NCBI RefSeq assembly: GCF_025766255.1
Contig: NW_026516766.1
Span: 1-64,000, forward strand
Source: Zychaea mexicana
Taxonomy: Eukaryota > Mucoromycota > Mucoromycetes > Mucorales > Lichtheimiaceae
Reading direction: 5' to 3'
Length of the DNA stretch: 64,000 nucleotides
Shown: piece after piece, positions 12,585-23,087 of the stretch
Layout: every line of letters starts with the position of its first letter
Numbering within the stretch: position 1 is the stretch's first letter
Position numbers and translations under genes: made by a program
Notes under the pieces: generated by a model
The model's database searches: none
What the model was told of the DNA's origin: nothing
The model's input: the letters and a program-made list of their open reading frames with translations, nothing else

Positions 12585-13238
12585 ATGCGATTCGCTTCAT
12601 GCACACTGTTGCTTCTTGCAAATGTCCTTCTGGCATCTGCACAGCCAATCGAGCAACAACACTCCTTTATGAGCCCTGAACAACATGGCGACATTTGGTC
12701 CTTGTGTGAAGATCCGGCTTCTCACACTTTGAGAGCATACGAGAATGGTGTCTACATCTCTCCGCACATTCCTCGTACTGGGGAAGATATTAACGTCAAG
12801 ATTAACGGCAATCTATGTAGTTGTCTACAAATAAGCGGAGGAGAGGGGGACGTTTCCACAATAGATAGACAACTTATTAACCAAACAACATCATCTTCTA
12901 GTGTCTGAGGTGACGGGCGGCACCGTTTCAATCGACCTAAAGCTGCTTTCTATGATCAAAGTGAACAAAAACTTGGACCTGTGTAGTGTGCTCCAGTCGG
13001 ATGTAATGGGCCATAAAAGCTGTCCCTTGAATGCTGGCGATCTGTTATTGGAAGCAACAGGTATATGTTTCTAGCAGCAAGAGGGCCTTTGATCCGTTCA
13101 ACTGACACACATATAATTTGGATAATAGCATATATACCTCGTGAGATTCCAAAGTTGCCGTTGGATGGTACGATCCGCATCTCAGATCAAACAGGCAAAA
13201 CCGTTACATGCATTCGTCTCAACTTTAACTTACAGTAA
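12585..13238 (+). CDS. Secreted ML-domain (NPC2-like) lipid-transfer protein
   Basis: Three exons (12585-12816, 12902-13060, 13129-13238) encode 166 residues. Residues 1-20 (MRFASCTLLLLANVLLASAQ) form a clear signal peptide. The mature part fits the MD-2-related lipid-recognition fold: early SLCEDP, central GGTVSIDLKL and LDLCSVLQ, then HKSCPLNAGD and the closing strand TVTCIRLNFNLQ. The Cys residues are placed to form the usual disulfides. Fungal members include the phosphatidylglycerol/phosphatidylinositol transfer protein Npc2, acting in the vacuole lumen or secreted. The ligand cannot be read from sequence. It converges with LTO1; about 200 bp separate the stop codons. Confidence 0.85.
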
Positions 13239-13444
13239 ACAAGTGCATATAATGTTCGGTCAAGTCTTCTTATTACAGTCATCATAACAGTCTCCTAATC
13301 GTTGTATAACAAGTGTTATTCTCTACCAAATCCCTCTTTATACATTACTTACAAAAAAATACCATTATTATCAATAATAATAATAACTACTTATGTTCAT
13401 CAGAAGTCTATCATATATACAAAGTTTCTGTTTTCTAGCCTTTA

Positions 13445-14051
13445 CTAGTAGATCAATTCTGACCGTTTTTCCATGTTGAACTTTTGGTTGACACCCAGCA
13501 GAGAAGCAATGACCTTCATTTTGGCTGCCATCTTGTCTCGTGCAGCAAACATGTCGGTATTCGGGCAGTTATCACGAGGAAATTCGTCAACCATCTTTTC
13601 CAACGCTTGGATATTCTTGAGTACCCTTTATATATAGTAGATACGTTATTTTAGCGTGGATGCATCATGGTGACAAGTCGTCAACTGACTTACCTTGAAG
13701 AAATTTTATCTTGGTGTCGCTCGGCAAGTTCTCTCCAAGTCTTTGCACAACCATCGTAGAATCCAATCTCGCGACCAAGTTCAAACGACTTTTCACAGCC
13801 AAAGATTCGACCTTCCAGTACTCCTGAGTCTTTGCCATCGCGCATGCCATCCTCATGGCCGTATTGCTGGAACCTGTTGTGTGTGTAAAAGTCAAAGGTT
13901 AATCGAGAAAAAAAGGCTCTCTTGCGATCGATTCTCTTTTCTATTTTTATTTTTCTCTCTAAGCAATTGAATAAATAACTTGTTACATTTCTTCCAGGTA
14001 AACCAAGGAATCCATGTTTGCTTTATCTGTAGGTTGGGACGGTGCGGCCAT
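13445..14051 (-). CDS. LTO1: LTO1/ORAOV1 homologue, deca-GX3 adaptor for Fe-S maturation of Rli1/ABCE1
   Basis: Three exons (14051-13987, 13873-13694, 13625-13445) make 141 residues; a stop lies just upstream of the chosen ATG in the same frame. The signature is a string of Gly every fourth residue: GHEDGMRDGKDSGVLEGRIF, then SFELGREIGFYDG, the deca-GX3 motif shared by Yae1 and Lto1. In yeast the Yae1-Lto1 pair recruits the ABC protein Rli1 to the cytosolic Fe-S targeting complex, and a C-terminal Trp of Lto1 is used for docking. Here the protein ends SELIY, with Tyr in place of Trp. The rest (FPRDNCPN, helical tail) agrees with the family. It is transcribed away from the phosphate carrier, 196 bp downstream of that gene's stop. 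Confidence 0.88.
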
Positions 14052-14247
14052 GTCGAATGATCGATCACAGGGTAAGTAAGTTTAGAAAGAAGATCACCAA
14101 AAAAATATTTATGCGCTGCTGCTGACAAATGTAACCAGCACAATAGCGCTCGTCGGAAAAGTGCAGGTGCTCCTCCTATGCTACTTTAACTGGACAACAT
14201 ATGAAATCAAAAGTACTTTATTTTATGTACAAGGTTGCAAGTTTGAC

Positions 14248-15529
14248 TTAATTTGTTTCTAATTCTTTTGGTGCGCTTTCGTCTGTAGCGCCGGTTGTTG
14301 GAAGGCCAACGTAGACCTTGAAGGTATCGTAGACGAGCCATTGAAGAGCAGTGAGCGTACCGATCATGACAATACGTGGACCCAGTCCTCTCCAGACGCC
14401 CTTCCATCCCAACTCTTTTGCGACGTCTGCAAGGCCTGCTTGTTTGTGCCCTGCCTCGGCCTTGGGCAAGTTGTTCAGTTTGGACACAATCACGTCTGCT
14501 GGATGGGATACGGTGGCACACAAGATACCAGCGATATAACCGCCTGCGAAACTGACGCCAAGCTATACAAATTACACACGTGCACAATGAGTTACTATCT
14601 GTCTTGTCACAACAACCACACTATCCCCTTTTTACTTGCTTCTCTTTGTTCTTACCTGTTGCACTTTGTTGTATTCGTTCTTTGGTTTTGTCAGGAACGT
14701 CTTGTAGATCATTTCAACTGTAGCCTCAAAGGATGCAAACTTCATCATGGTGTACGGGATCTGACGGCCCCAGAGTGGCACGAGACCCTTGTAGAATCCA
14801 GACAATCCTTCGGCTGCCTTGAGCTTTTGGAAACCTTCGACCGTGCCCTTTGCGAATGGAGGATAGGATGTTTGTTGACGCACTTTTAGGGCCTCCATTG
14901 GACACAGGAGGATATCAGCAAAGAATTCAGCCGATGCTGATGCAGACAGATAGAGAATGCTTCGGTACTTGTGTGCATTGTCCTCGCCGACAATTTGGCC
15001 ATACTTGTACTTGAAATATTCGTACAGACCGTATTTGCCCGCACCTTGCAACGAGTAGCCGATAGCAGTGGGACCGAGACCGACAAAGACACCGCCGAAA
15101 CCTTCGCTGCGGATGATGGTCTTCCAGCCATCAAAAATGCCCTTGTATAAATCAGGTTTCACCTAAAAAATGTATGATTGTTTTAGCATGCGAATCAATC
15201 TTACCGTCAACAACCCGAACTTTGACCGTTTTCTCTTATTCTTTACCTGTAGACGGCATTTCACCAAATCCAAAGGCGTCATTAGCGAGTGCGTAGAGCT
15301 ATTAAAGTGTACAGCTGTAGTGTGAGTATGATAACCATCCTTGTCTTGAAAACGCGCTTCATTCGAATGAAATAAAAAGCTATGTTTACCCGCATGCCAA
15401 GACACCACCGAGACCACAGGTGAGAAAGTACTTGTTGCTGTTTAATTCAATAGGAGCCTTCGGGGCAAGAGGGCGCTTTTCCTCGATAGAGGATACAAAG
15501 TATTTCGATACTGGGTGAGAAGAAACCAT
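14248..15529 (-). CDS. MIR1: Mitochondrial phosphate carrier
   Basis: Four exons (15529-15390, 15298-15247, 15162-14656, 14562-14248) give 337 residues, the usual carrier size. It belongs to the SLC25 family; the closest group is the phosphate carrier (yeast Mir1, human SLC25A3), which imports inorganic phosphate with protons into the matrix. Visible are the three repeats with their signatures: [21 protein letters not shown] and [12 protein letters not shown], each followed by the usual aromatic/glycine blocks ([57 protein letters not shown]). The N-terminus is short with no cleavable presequence, as in yeast Mir1. It is divergent from PMS1. Confidence 0.93.
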
Positions 15530-16526
15530 AGTAATTATTATATTATGAAGAGAAGCACAACATGGGCGGTAGCCGCATGACGTTTTTATATCTTTGCAGG
15601 ATCCGGATGATTTCGTCCCGAAAGGGCTAAGCTGCCCTTTTTCCTCTCCGTTGCAGCTTGATAATTATGATGTTATTTTACCCGTCATATCGTCACTTTC
15701 TTCTATCGATTTCTCAAAACTGTAGAGAGCCATAGGGGACCACATTCTCGATTCGTTGGCGCCCATTTCCTCCCGTATCAGATTTTGTCGCCTTTACAGA
15801 TGCTCAACATTGTAGTAGCTTGAACACCATATCGCGACTCTGTCCTATGGAGACGTTTACGCGGAGGCATATGACTCAAAGCATATAAGATTCCGAAGGA
15901 AAATTTCGGCTTTCTATTTTAGTACTTTTATCTTTATTCAGGGTTCAAACCTATTTCGTACGGATGAATTCGGAAGAATGAATTAGCCCTGCTTTCTTTC
16001 GAAAAATAGGGACAAGTGTGTCTAAGGGGTTATCAAAACATCAGTGCTTTGTGCTAGTACGTTCTCCCCTATGCGCATGTTACTTTTACCCACCATCTTG
16101 TTCATTGCCGGAACACTTTCTCGGATTACAGTACAACGTCGTTAGCGGTGTTCCTGCCACCCATCTGTTACTGTGAATACAGAAACGCTGATCCGTATGT
16201 GCGTGTAACGTTGCCTGCCTATGCTGTGCGTGTATGCAATAGACAAGACTGCGATTGTAAATATGAAGACCTACAGTTTCGAGGAACCGACCATGTGCCT
16301 TCAAAATGCCCTCTTTTGTGGGGACTATATGCACAGAAGTGCTACAGATAACGACTTTGTGTCTTGTTGCCATGGTATCTTGTTGCCATGGTACAACTCA
16401 AATCGTGCAAGCTGCTGTGTTCAAACGCGTCGAAGGTCAAAACGCGAAAGACCTCAAAGCGCGAAATTTTTCTCTAGTAGCACCTTTCCTTTTCAGCGTT
16501 TCAGTGCCCCTTTTGCAATAAAAAGA
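15530..16526. promoter_or_regulatory. Divergent intergenic region, phosphate carrier (-) and PMS1 (+)
   Basis: About 1 kb. It holds a perfect 16-bp tandem duplication at 16362-16393 (TCTTGTTGCCATGGTA twice) and a cluster of G1/S-type motifs at 16425-16466. Open frames here show no family resemblance. A tRNA-like B-box string at 15942 was considered and rejected. Confidence 0.6.
16425..16466 (+). promoter_or_regulatory. Putative MBF/E2F site cluster upstream of PMS1
   Basis: ACGCGT (an MluI cell-cycle box) at 16425-16430, AACGCGAAA at 16441-16449 and GCGCGAAA (reverse complement of the E2F consensus TTTCGCGC) at 16459-16466, all 60-105 bp before the PMS1 ATG. The motifs are seen directly. Control by MBF or E2F is inferred from the known S-phase regulation of mismatch-repair and replication genes. 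Confidence 0.55.
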
Positions 16527-19500
16527 ATGAGTGCCATTGCTGCCATTGACAAACAAACTGTGCATCGGATATGCTCTGGCCAAGTCGTCCTTGATCTCGC
16601 CACGGCTGTCAAAGAACTTGTTGAAAACAGTCTTGACGCTGGTGCAAGTTCCATTGGTAAAAGCATCCGGAGCACCCCGTTTTTCTTAATTCTCTGTACA
16701 TAAACTCATGACAGATTCGTTAAACTTCTTTTAGAAATCAAGTTTAAAGAAAATGGACTTGAAGGGATTGAAGTGATAGATAATGGATATGGAATTGCAC
16801 CTGAAAACTATGAACACTTGGGTAAACTCTCTTTCTCTTTCTCTGGCCTCCTGTCCTCGGCTTCCTCTCTCCACGTCTATATCTGACACCTTATATATAA
16901 AATATAGCATTAAAGCACTACACGTCAAAAATACAGCGGTTCGAAGATTTGGAAAGCGTAAGAACGTTTGGCTTTCGAGGCGAAGCGTTGAGTTCATTAT
17001 GTTCCTTGTGTGAAGTCGTCGTTGCGACAGCTACGAAAGAACAAGCACCAAGAGGCGTCAAACTCGTTTATGATGCAGAAGGACATCTTGTATCACAATC
17101 ACCGTTTGCTCGTGCCGTATGTTTCTCTTTTTCTCTGTTTTGCCTAAATGCATATAAGTACACTAAAATTAAGTGGGCGTTTAACAGATGGGTACCACGG
17201 TCCAGCTATCGAAAATTTTCCATGCTTTGCCAGTACGACAGCAAGAATTTCAACGCAATATCAAACGTGAATATGGCAAAGCACTTGCAATCATTCAAGC
17301 TTACGGCATCATTGCCAAAAACACAAAGATTATTGCCACAAGTCAGCCTGCTCGGGGGTAAATTATTTACTGATACATGTACCAACATTACACGGTGGGG
17401 TTTACGTATCAAGCCTAATTCAACTATGTTATTCTCACAGTAATAATACACGCGCAATTGCTACAAGTGGAAACAAGGCCGTTCGTGAAAATATCTCGAA
17501 TGTTTTTGGTGTCAAGGTGCTGTCCCAAATCACTCATTTTCAAGTCGACCTCGCCCCCGTGCTTAGTAGAGTAGGGCGCCGTGCCGATGAAGAGGATAGT
17601 AACGGTGCTTTGTCAGAGTAAATATCCCTTGTGTTATTCAAAGCTTATTATGGACAAATTCGGAATATGCTCTAATTGCTATGATGTTTTATAGATCACA
17701 ACCAGCGATTCATGGGTTTATATCCAAACCAGATTTCGGCCATGGACGTGGTAGTGGTGACCGACAATACTTCTTTATTAATGGCCGGCCCTGTACGCTT
17801 CCAAAGGTTAGTAAAAAAATGGAAAAAGTAACTTGAAAAGGCCACTGACAATTTATCTTTGGACTTATTAGCTTGCCAGAGCCTTTAATGAATTGTATCG
17901 CTCCTTTGTTTCCAACCAATACCCATTCATTGTTGCAGACATTCTACTTTCACCAGGTAAACCAAGGCCATTTTGTTTTGATGAATGGTCAATTTATTCA
18001 CTGATTTTTCTCTTTAATCAGACATGTACGATGTCAATGTCACGCCTGATAAGCGAACTATCCTTCTTCACAACGAACAACCTATCATTGAATATTTTAT
18101 CGTATGTATAGTTAGACTGTTAAATTGAATATGCTACTAAATTTGGATTTGTAACACGCATTAGGATGAGCTTCGCGAACAGCTTGAACCATCACGATCC
18201 ACATTTGTAGCAGAGCCTCTTGTACTATCCAATTTAAGGCAGGGTGACTCAGATCCATCAACGACAGCATCATCCAATGTGTTGTCTGAGCTGAGACACC
18301 AAGAAGATCCTAACTCTCTTATACCCGAAGCTACCACACCAACACCCACACCGTCACCATCGTTCACCACCACAACCACTTCGGGAGCATCGTCATATCC
18401 AATCACATCTATGTCATCATCTCGAGTAAAAAACGCACCACAACCTGCACCTACGCGCATGTCACTCGCATCTTTTACGTACTCGAACCAACGGACATCC
18501 TACACAGCAGGCAGTAGCCGGAAACGACCAAACAGCAGCATCACTGATTTCTTGAGCAAACGACCGCGCCCCCAGCAAGGACCTGTGGATGACGTTCTTG
18601 AAGAGCTTAGTCGGAAATCAGTGGAAAGCGAGAACGATGAACTAGCGGATGACGAGGATGGCGATGATACACCGAAAACCACAGCAACTACTACCAATTC
18701 AACAGCGATTGACGATCAACAGCCATTGACGATACATTTTGAGGACGGACAACAACAAGAAGAAGACGAGGATGATGGAGAAGAACCGATGGATCTGTTT
18801 CAAGACAACGATGCAATGATTTTGAGCACTCCTGGCCCATGGTATACACGCGGTACAACACGATCAGCCTCTATCCGACCTGAGATGTTACAAAGCTCAG
18901 TGTATTGCAGGCAAAGACTACGACGATTTTCCAATAAAACAAACAGATCAATATCTCAGGACATTGGTGATAGTAATAACAGTACACCCACGACCGTTGT
19001 TCTCGAAAGTGCAGATCTGACAAATACGGACGACCATGAAATAGCAGCAGCAGCACTCAACCGGGTGATCAAAAAGACAGACTTTGCAAAGATGAAAGTG
19101 ATTGGACAGTTCAATCTCGGGTTCATCATCACAATGCTTGACGGCCATGATCTGTTTATAGTGGATCAGCACGCGTCGGATGAAAAGTACAACTTTGAGA
19201 CTCTGCAGTCGACAACAATCATTGATGGACAACGTTTGATTATGCAAGTACATGGTTGTGCGCACATCGTCAAGAAGAAAGAGAGGGATATTAACAGCAA
19301 AAGCTATGTTTGTAGGCCAAAAAACCCTGAACTGACGCCTTTCGAAGAACAAGTCGCTATGGCAAATGAAGATATTCTGCGTGCCAACGGCTTTGAACTG
19401 GAAATCGATCCAAGCAAAGAATCGACACAACGCATTCGTATCCTTTCCCATCCAACTTCCAAGAATGTAGAATTTACTGATAAGGGTAATCATGTTTGCT

Positions 19501-20015
19501 GCTCTGTTACGATGAAAAATGGAAAAGTAACTAGTCAAATTCATTTGTGCTCTGCTGATATATGTAGATTTCAGCGAACTAGTGCATGCTCTATCCGAAC
19601 GTCCAGGTCAAATGGTACGATGTTCCCGCGTCCGCGCCATGTTTGCTTCAAGGGCTTGTCGAAGTTCAGTCATGATAGGGCATTGTCTTAACATGCGCAA
19701 AATGTCCCAGGTAAGTTTGTTGCTGTTTTGTCAGGTTTTTTTAAGAATCATGACCAGTCTTAAATGGATACGAAAACTGACAAACGGAAACCAAATAGAT
19801 AGTTCAACATATGGGTGAAATCGATCAGCCTTGGGTAAAGAGCACAAGCCTTTCATTTTATATCTTTTCTAATGGTTTTTTATCTGTAATAGAACTGTCC
19901 GCACGGAAGACCTACCATGCGTCACCTTTGTAGTATAGCAAATGCGTCAACAAAAGGGATCATGCCAAGAAAGCCAGAAAGGGCGATCGGATGCAAAGGG
20001 TCGTTGTTCCGATAG
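16527..20015 (+). CDS. PMS1: DNA mismatch repair endonuclease, MutL homologue PMS1/PMS2
   Basis: Multi-exon gene from ATG 16527 ([20 protein letters not shown]) to TAG 20013. It is the endonuclease subunit of MutL-alpha, which nicks the new strand after MutS recognition. N-terminal GHKL ATPase motifs are intact: [35 protein letters not shown]. The transducer domain contains YFFINGRP and [10 protein letters not shown] long Ser/Thr/Asp-rich linker (about 18190-18900) precedes the C-terminal dimerisation domain with [10 protein letters not shown], the endonuclease motif [12 protein letters not shown] (DQHAX2EX4E), ACRSSVMIG and [11 protein letters not shown]; this C-terminal metal-binding set identifies PMS2/yeast Pms1 rather than MLH1. 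At 19248-19315 a GT...AG-bounded AT-rich stretch sits in frame; removing it would break the frame, so it is left in. The last exon ends 57 bp before a transposon. Confidence 0.95.
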
Positions 20016-20070
20016 TAAACCGAGCTACTGCCTTTCTTAAAGTGTGTTCCGTTTATGAGAAGAGCATTTA

Positions 20071-20072
20071 TA
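20071..20072. repeat. TA target-site dinucleotide, left side of element
   Basis: TA immediately outside the left inverted repeat, matched by TA at 26275-26276 outside the right one. This is the target duplication expected of Tc1/mariner transposition. The flanking TTA on both sides makes a 3-bp reading formally possible. Confidence 0.75.
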
Positions 20073-20251
20073 CAGGATTTTTCCTAATGATTGGCGGGGC
20101 TTTTTTTCCCATCATGGCGGGGCTTTTTTTTCACTTTGTCGTTGGGGGTGTTTGTGATTGGCGGTGTGATTTTCGTGAATGGCAGGAGGAAAAAAATACA
20201 ATGGCGGCCGAGTTACAGGTTGATGGCAGAATAATAAATTCATAATGGCGG
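20073..20251 (+). repeat. Left terminal inverted repeat
   Basis: Pairs with 26096-26274. The first ~135 bases look identical, including GATTGGCGGGGC, a second ATGGCGGGGC block, and the GTCGTTGGGGGTGTTTGTGA stretch. A few differences appear in the inner 45 bases (GTTACAGG here against ATTTCAGG). Internal TGGCGG motifs recur six or more times and are candidate protein-binding sites. Confidence 0.92.
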
Positions 20252-20289
20252 CCGTAATTTCAGGTTGATGGCAGAATAGTAAATCCATA
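20201..20289 (+). repeat. Tandem 44/45-bp subterminal repeat, left end only
   Basis: Two units, 20201-20244 and 20245-20289, each beginning ATGGCGGCCG and containing CAGGTTGATGGCAGAATA. A third partial unit starts at 20290 with ATGGCGGTTG. The right end has a single unit, so the left end has gained one copy. Confidence 0.9.
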
Positions 20290-20464
20290 ATGGCGGTTGG
20301 GTAATTATGGTAATCGTTTTGCTTTCTTTTTCTCAGCATGACAGTTAATGATTTTCGACAACTCTATATTTTATTAAAAAAAACATATATATATATATGA
20401 AAAAAAAAGTAAAAGGAAAAAATATAGAAGGGCAGTAAAAAAACATATAAAATATGAAAAAAAA

Positions 20465-22024
20465 CTACAGCATCTTCTCTCCTTCTATACACCTAGGCAC
20501 AAACGTAAGGGAGTGGCGAATCCATCCTTGGCAATCTTGGGCGGTGACTTCATGGGCGGAGTTGATGATGCGCGGCAGCAAGGTGTCGTCTGTGGTCAGT
20601 AAATGGCGTTTGACACCTGCCTTGAGCTTTGACCAAAATTCCTCAATTGGATTGAGGAATGGGCTGTAGGGCGGGAGAAAGAGGATCTCGAATCCTTGCT
20701 TGGCAATGGCATCCCGAACTTCATCAGTCTTGTGGATAGCGGCATTATCCAATACCAAGGTCCTTCCACCCATACCATTTTCGGTGAGCACCTTCATCAT
20801 CACTTCCAAAAATTCGATAAAATGCTCCGCCCGAGTGCCGATTTTGCCCATCACCTTTTCTTCACCGTCACGCGTCTTGCGTTTCTTGGAAGCGACAACC
20901 GCTTGAGGTCTCCGGAGACTCAAGTTGATTACACCTTCACCAGTGATGGCACCCAAGATCGTAATATTGACCCCACGCGACTTAGAAACCAAGGCCTTGG
21001 CGGGCTCACCTCGTCTCGATCGACCAAAGTTACGCTTGATGTGCATGTTGAAGCCAGCCTCATCAATAAAGACGCATTTGTGGTAATTAATGCCACTGGC
21101 TTCAAATGCGTGTGCCCAGTTGATCCGGGAAGCGATCGTTTCATCGGAGTTGCGGTACTCAGAGATCCGTTCCAACTTCTTCATAGTAAGCCCGCATTTG
21201 CTAACAAGGTGCTTCTGGAGGCCACTTTGAGTGATGCTGATGCCGAATCGATCAACAAGCGATTGCTGTGCTTCTTTGAGGGTCGCATCTGACTTGGTAT
21301 CGTAATACGCCTGGAGAAATGCTGTGTGTTCGGGTGTCAAGGTTGGTGGAGGACCGGGAGATTTACCCATTGTACTTGGGAGATATGGCTCACCGTCGAC
21401 AAATCGTTTCCAGTATCGCTGTGCGGTTCGTTCAGGGATCAACAAGTCGCGCCCAGCCTCTGCAGCGTTTAAAGTGACATTTTGGATTCTATCGATCAAT
21501 TGGATAATTTCTGGATCTCGATACACTCGATGAGCTCCTATAGGAATTAAGAGTTTTGGATTAGATATCAGAAGCAACTAGAGGTTTAATGTTATTAAGT
21601 AAGGTTTAGTAATAGTAAGTAGCATACTTTTTGGGATGACAGGCTCTTTTGGAGGGTTTTTGCGAGGTCTTCCCCTTCCCTTTTTCACTGATTCCGTTTG
21701 GTTTTCTGCGGCTTCAGTACCAGGCGAAGTGGACGTTGGAGGATCGATTACCTTGGATGTAGAAATTTCCTGTGAATTACCAACCATTAATTAATAAAAT
21801 ATATAGAATACATATCATGTTCTACAGAATTATTGACCAATATATTTTGTAAGTACCTGCGATGTAGTTTTTATCTTGGTCATCGATACAAGGGAGTGTA
21901 CACCACCAGTATGGCCACTAAATTCATCGGATACGATTTGGTACACGTCGTCTACTTCCATCTCCTCTTCATGCATATCAACGTCAGTATTGTATGGTAG
22001 CGTTAAATTTTTGATGGATAACAT
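20465..22024 (-). CDS. Tc1/mariner (IS630-type) DD34E transposase with AT-hook
   Basis: Three exons (22024-21857, 21769-21628, 21537-20465) sum to 1383 nt, 460 residues. Exon 1 is acidic. Exon 2 carries an AT-hook, KKGRGRPRKNPPKE. Exon 3 opens with a paired-type HTH (LNAAEAGRDLLIPERTAQRY) and a second HTH (LVDRFGISITQSGLQKHL), then the RNase H-like core with FIDEAGFN, TLVLDNAAIHK and PPYSPFLNPIEEFWSKLK. The last Asp and Glu are separated by 34 residues (DD34E). All three catalytic acids are present and no frame is broken, so it may be active. It binds the terminal repeats and moves the element by cut-and-paste at TA (family knowledge). It lies about 200 bp inside the left end, reading toward it. 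Confidence 0.93.
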
Positions 22025-22347
22025 GGTGATAGTTGATGTAAAAAATCGAGTGATAATAATACTGTATGGACAAGTACAATAAATAAAATGATTCAGCTTT
22101 ATACATACTTTTCAATTCTGTGAATTTGTTATTGAACAGAACTTGTAAGGTAACACCAAATGGGACAACAAACAGTAGTTTTTTTAAATCCATTAGATCA
22201 ACTCGCAATAATGTCACCCATGTTAAACCCACTAAGCAAGATACAGTTTGTAGCTAATTATAAAAAGTATCCCACCATTGTTACATAAAGCAAGTATTTG
22301 TTTAGAGACAACCAGCAGAGAAAAAAATATTTATTAATAAAAAAAAA
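22025..22347. other. Spacer between transposase and HTH gene
   Basis: AT-rich 323 bp holding the transposase promoter and the 3' end of the next minus-strand gene. No further gene was recognised. Confidence 0.5.
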
Positions 22348-22848
22348 CTACGGATGTTGTAAAGCTGCCTCCAGAATACCATCATTAACCTTCGTCAAGA
22401 AGTGGTTACTCTTGGGAGCACGGGGCCGTTTGGGTGGTGGTGGCATGTGGGGGCGGTAGATGCGGATGAGTCTTGATGCCGTTCCCTTCGGCATCTTCAC
22501 CTTGGCGCCGGCTTGCTCGATTGTAAGCCCATCCCAAAAATAGGCGCGCAGCACCACTACGACCTCGTCTTGGTTGTACCCGCGGCGGGGTGCTCGTTGC
22601 CGTCTTCGTGGTGGTGATGGCGATGATGGGGCAGAGGAGGCAGAGGAGGCGGAGGAGGATGGAGACCGCGATGCTGATGATGATGATGATGATGGTGATG
22701 TTGTAGTGTCTTCTTCAAAGTCACCAAAAGGAAGAGCCTTGCTCAATTCCTGAGTATTGTATACATCGAGACTGCCTTGCATGTCCACGTCTAATTCAAA
22801 CTGCATGAGGTCGAGGGAGGAGTCGTTTGTAGAAATGATATCGGACAT
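22348..22848 (-). CDS. Element-borne small HTH protein 1
   Basis: Single-exon frame of 166 residues. The first half is acidic then Ser-rich (about residues 53-75). Basic RRRQRAPRRGYNQ is followed by a predicted helix-turn-helix: VVVVLRAYFWDGLTIEQAGA then KVKMPKGTASRLIRIY. The pattern A-G/A-x-x-x-K-[IM]-P-x-x-T-A-x-R matches the first HTH of the element's own transposase (AEAGRDLLIPERTAQRY). A basic Pro/Lys tail follows. There is no catalytic domain. Function unknown; a repressor, end-binding cofactor or DNA-targeting subunit are all possible. It points away from the repeat cluster at 23088-23664, which is likely its promoter region. Confidence 0.65.
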   Translation of the reverse strand: MSDIISTNDSSLDLMQFELDVDMQGSLDVYNTQELSKALPFGDFEEDTTTSPSSSSSSASRSPSSSASSASSAPSSPSPPRRRQRAPRRGYNQDEVVVVLRAYFWDGLTIEQAGAKVKMPKGTASRLIRIYRPHMPPPPKRPRAPKSNHFLTKVNDGILEAALQHP

Positions 22849-23087
22849 GATTAATAGTAAATTTAGAATGAGTTATTACAAGCAATGGATTTGAATCATC
22901 GGTTTATATACTTTTTTGTTCCGTACCTACAGATATATATAATTAAGCAATCCACAATGGTATCTACAACAGATGACAACATTCCATTATAACGCATAGA
23001 CTTGAAGTTTCAACATAGAGTATATATGAATGCTACACCAGATGGGACAAAAAAATCACAGCAAAGCATAATTACGTGTATGTGTGA

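Noticed and set aside
15942..15951. GGTTCAAACC resembling a tRNA B box
   Set aside because: The flanking bases do not form a five-base T stem or an acceptor stem, and no A box lies at the right distance upstream.
18948..19544. 198-residue minus-strand frame
   Set aside because: Antisense to the PMS1 endonuclease domain; no family resemblance.
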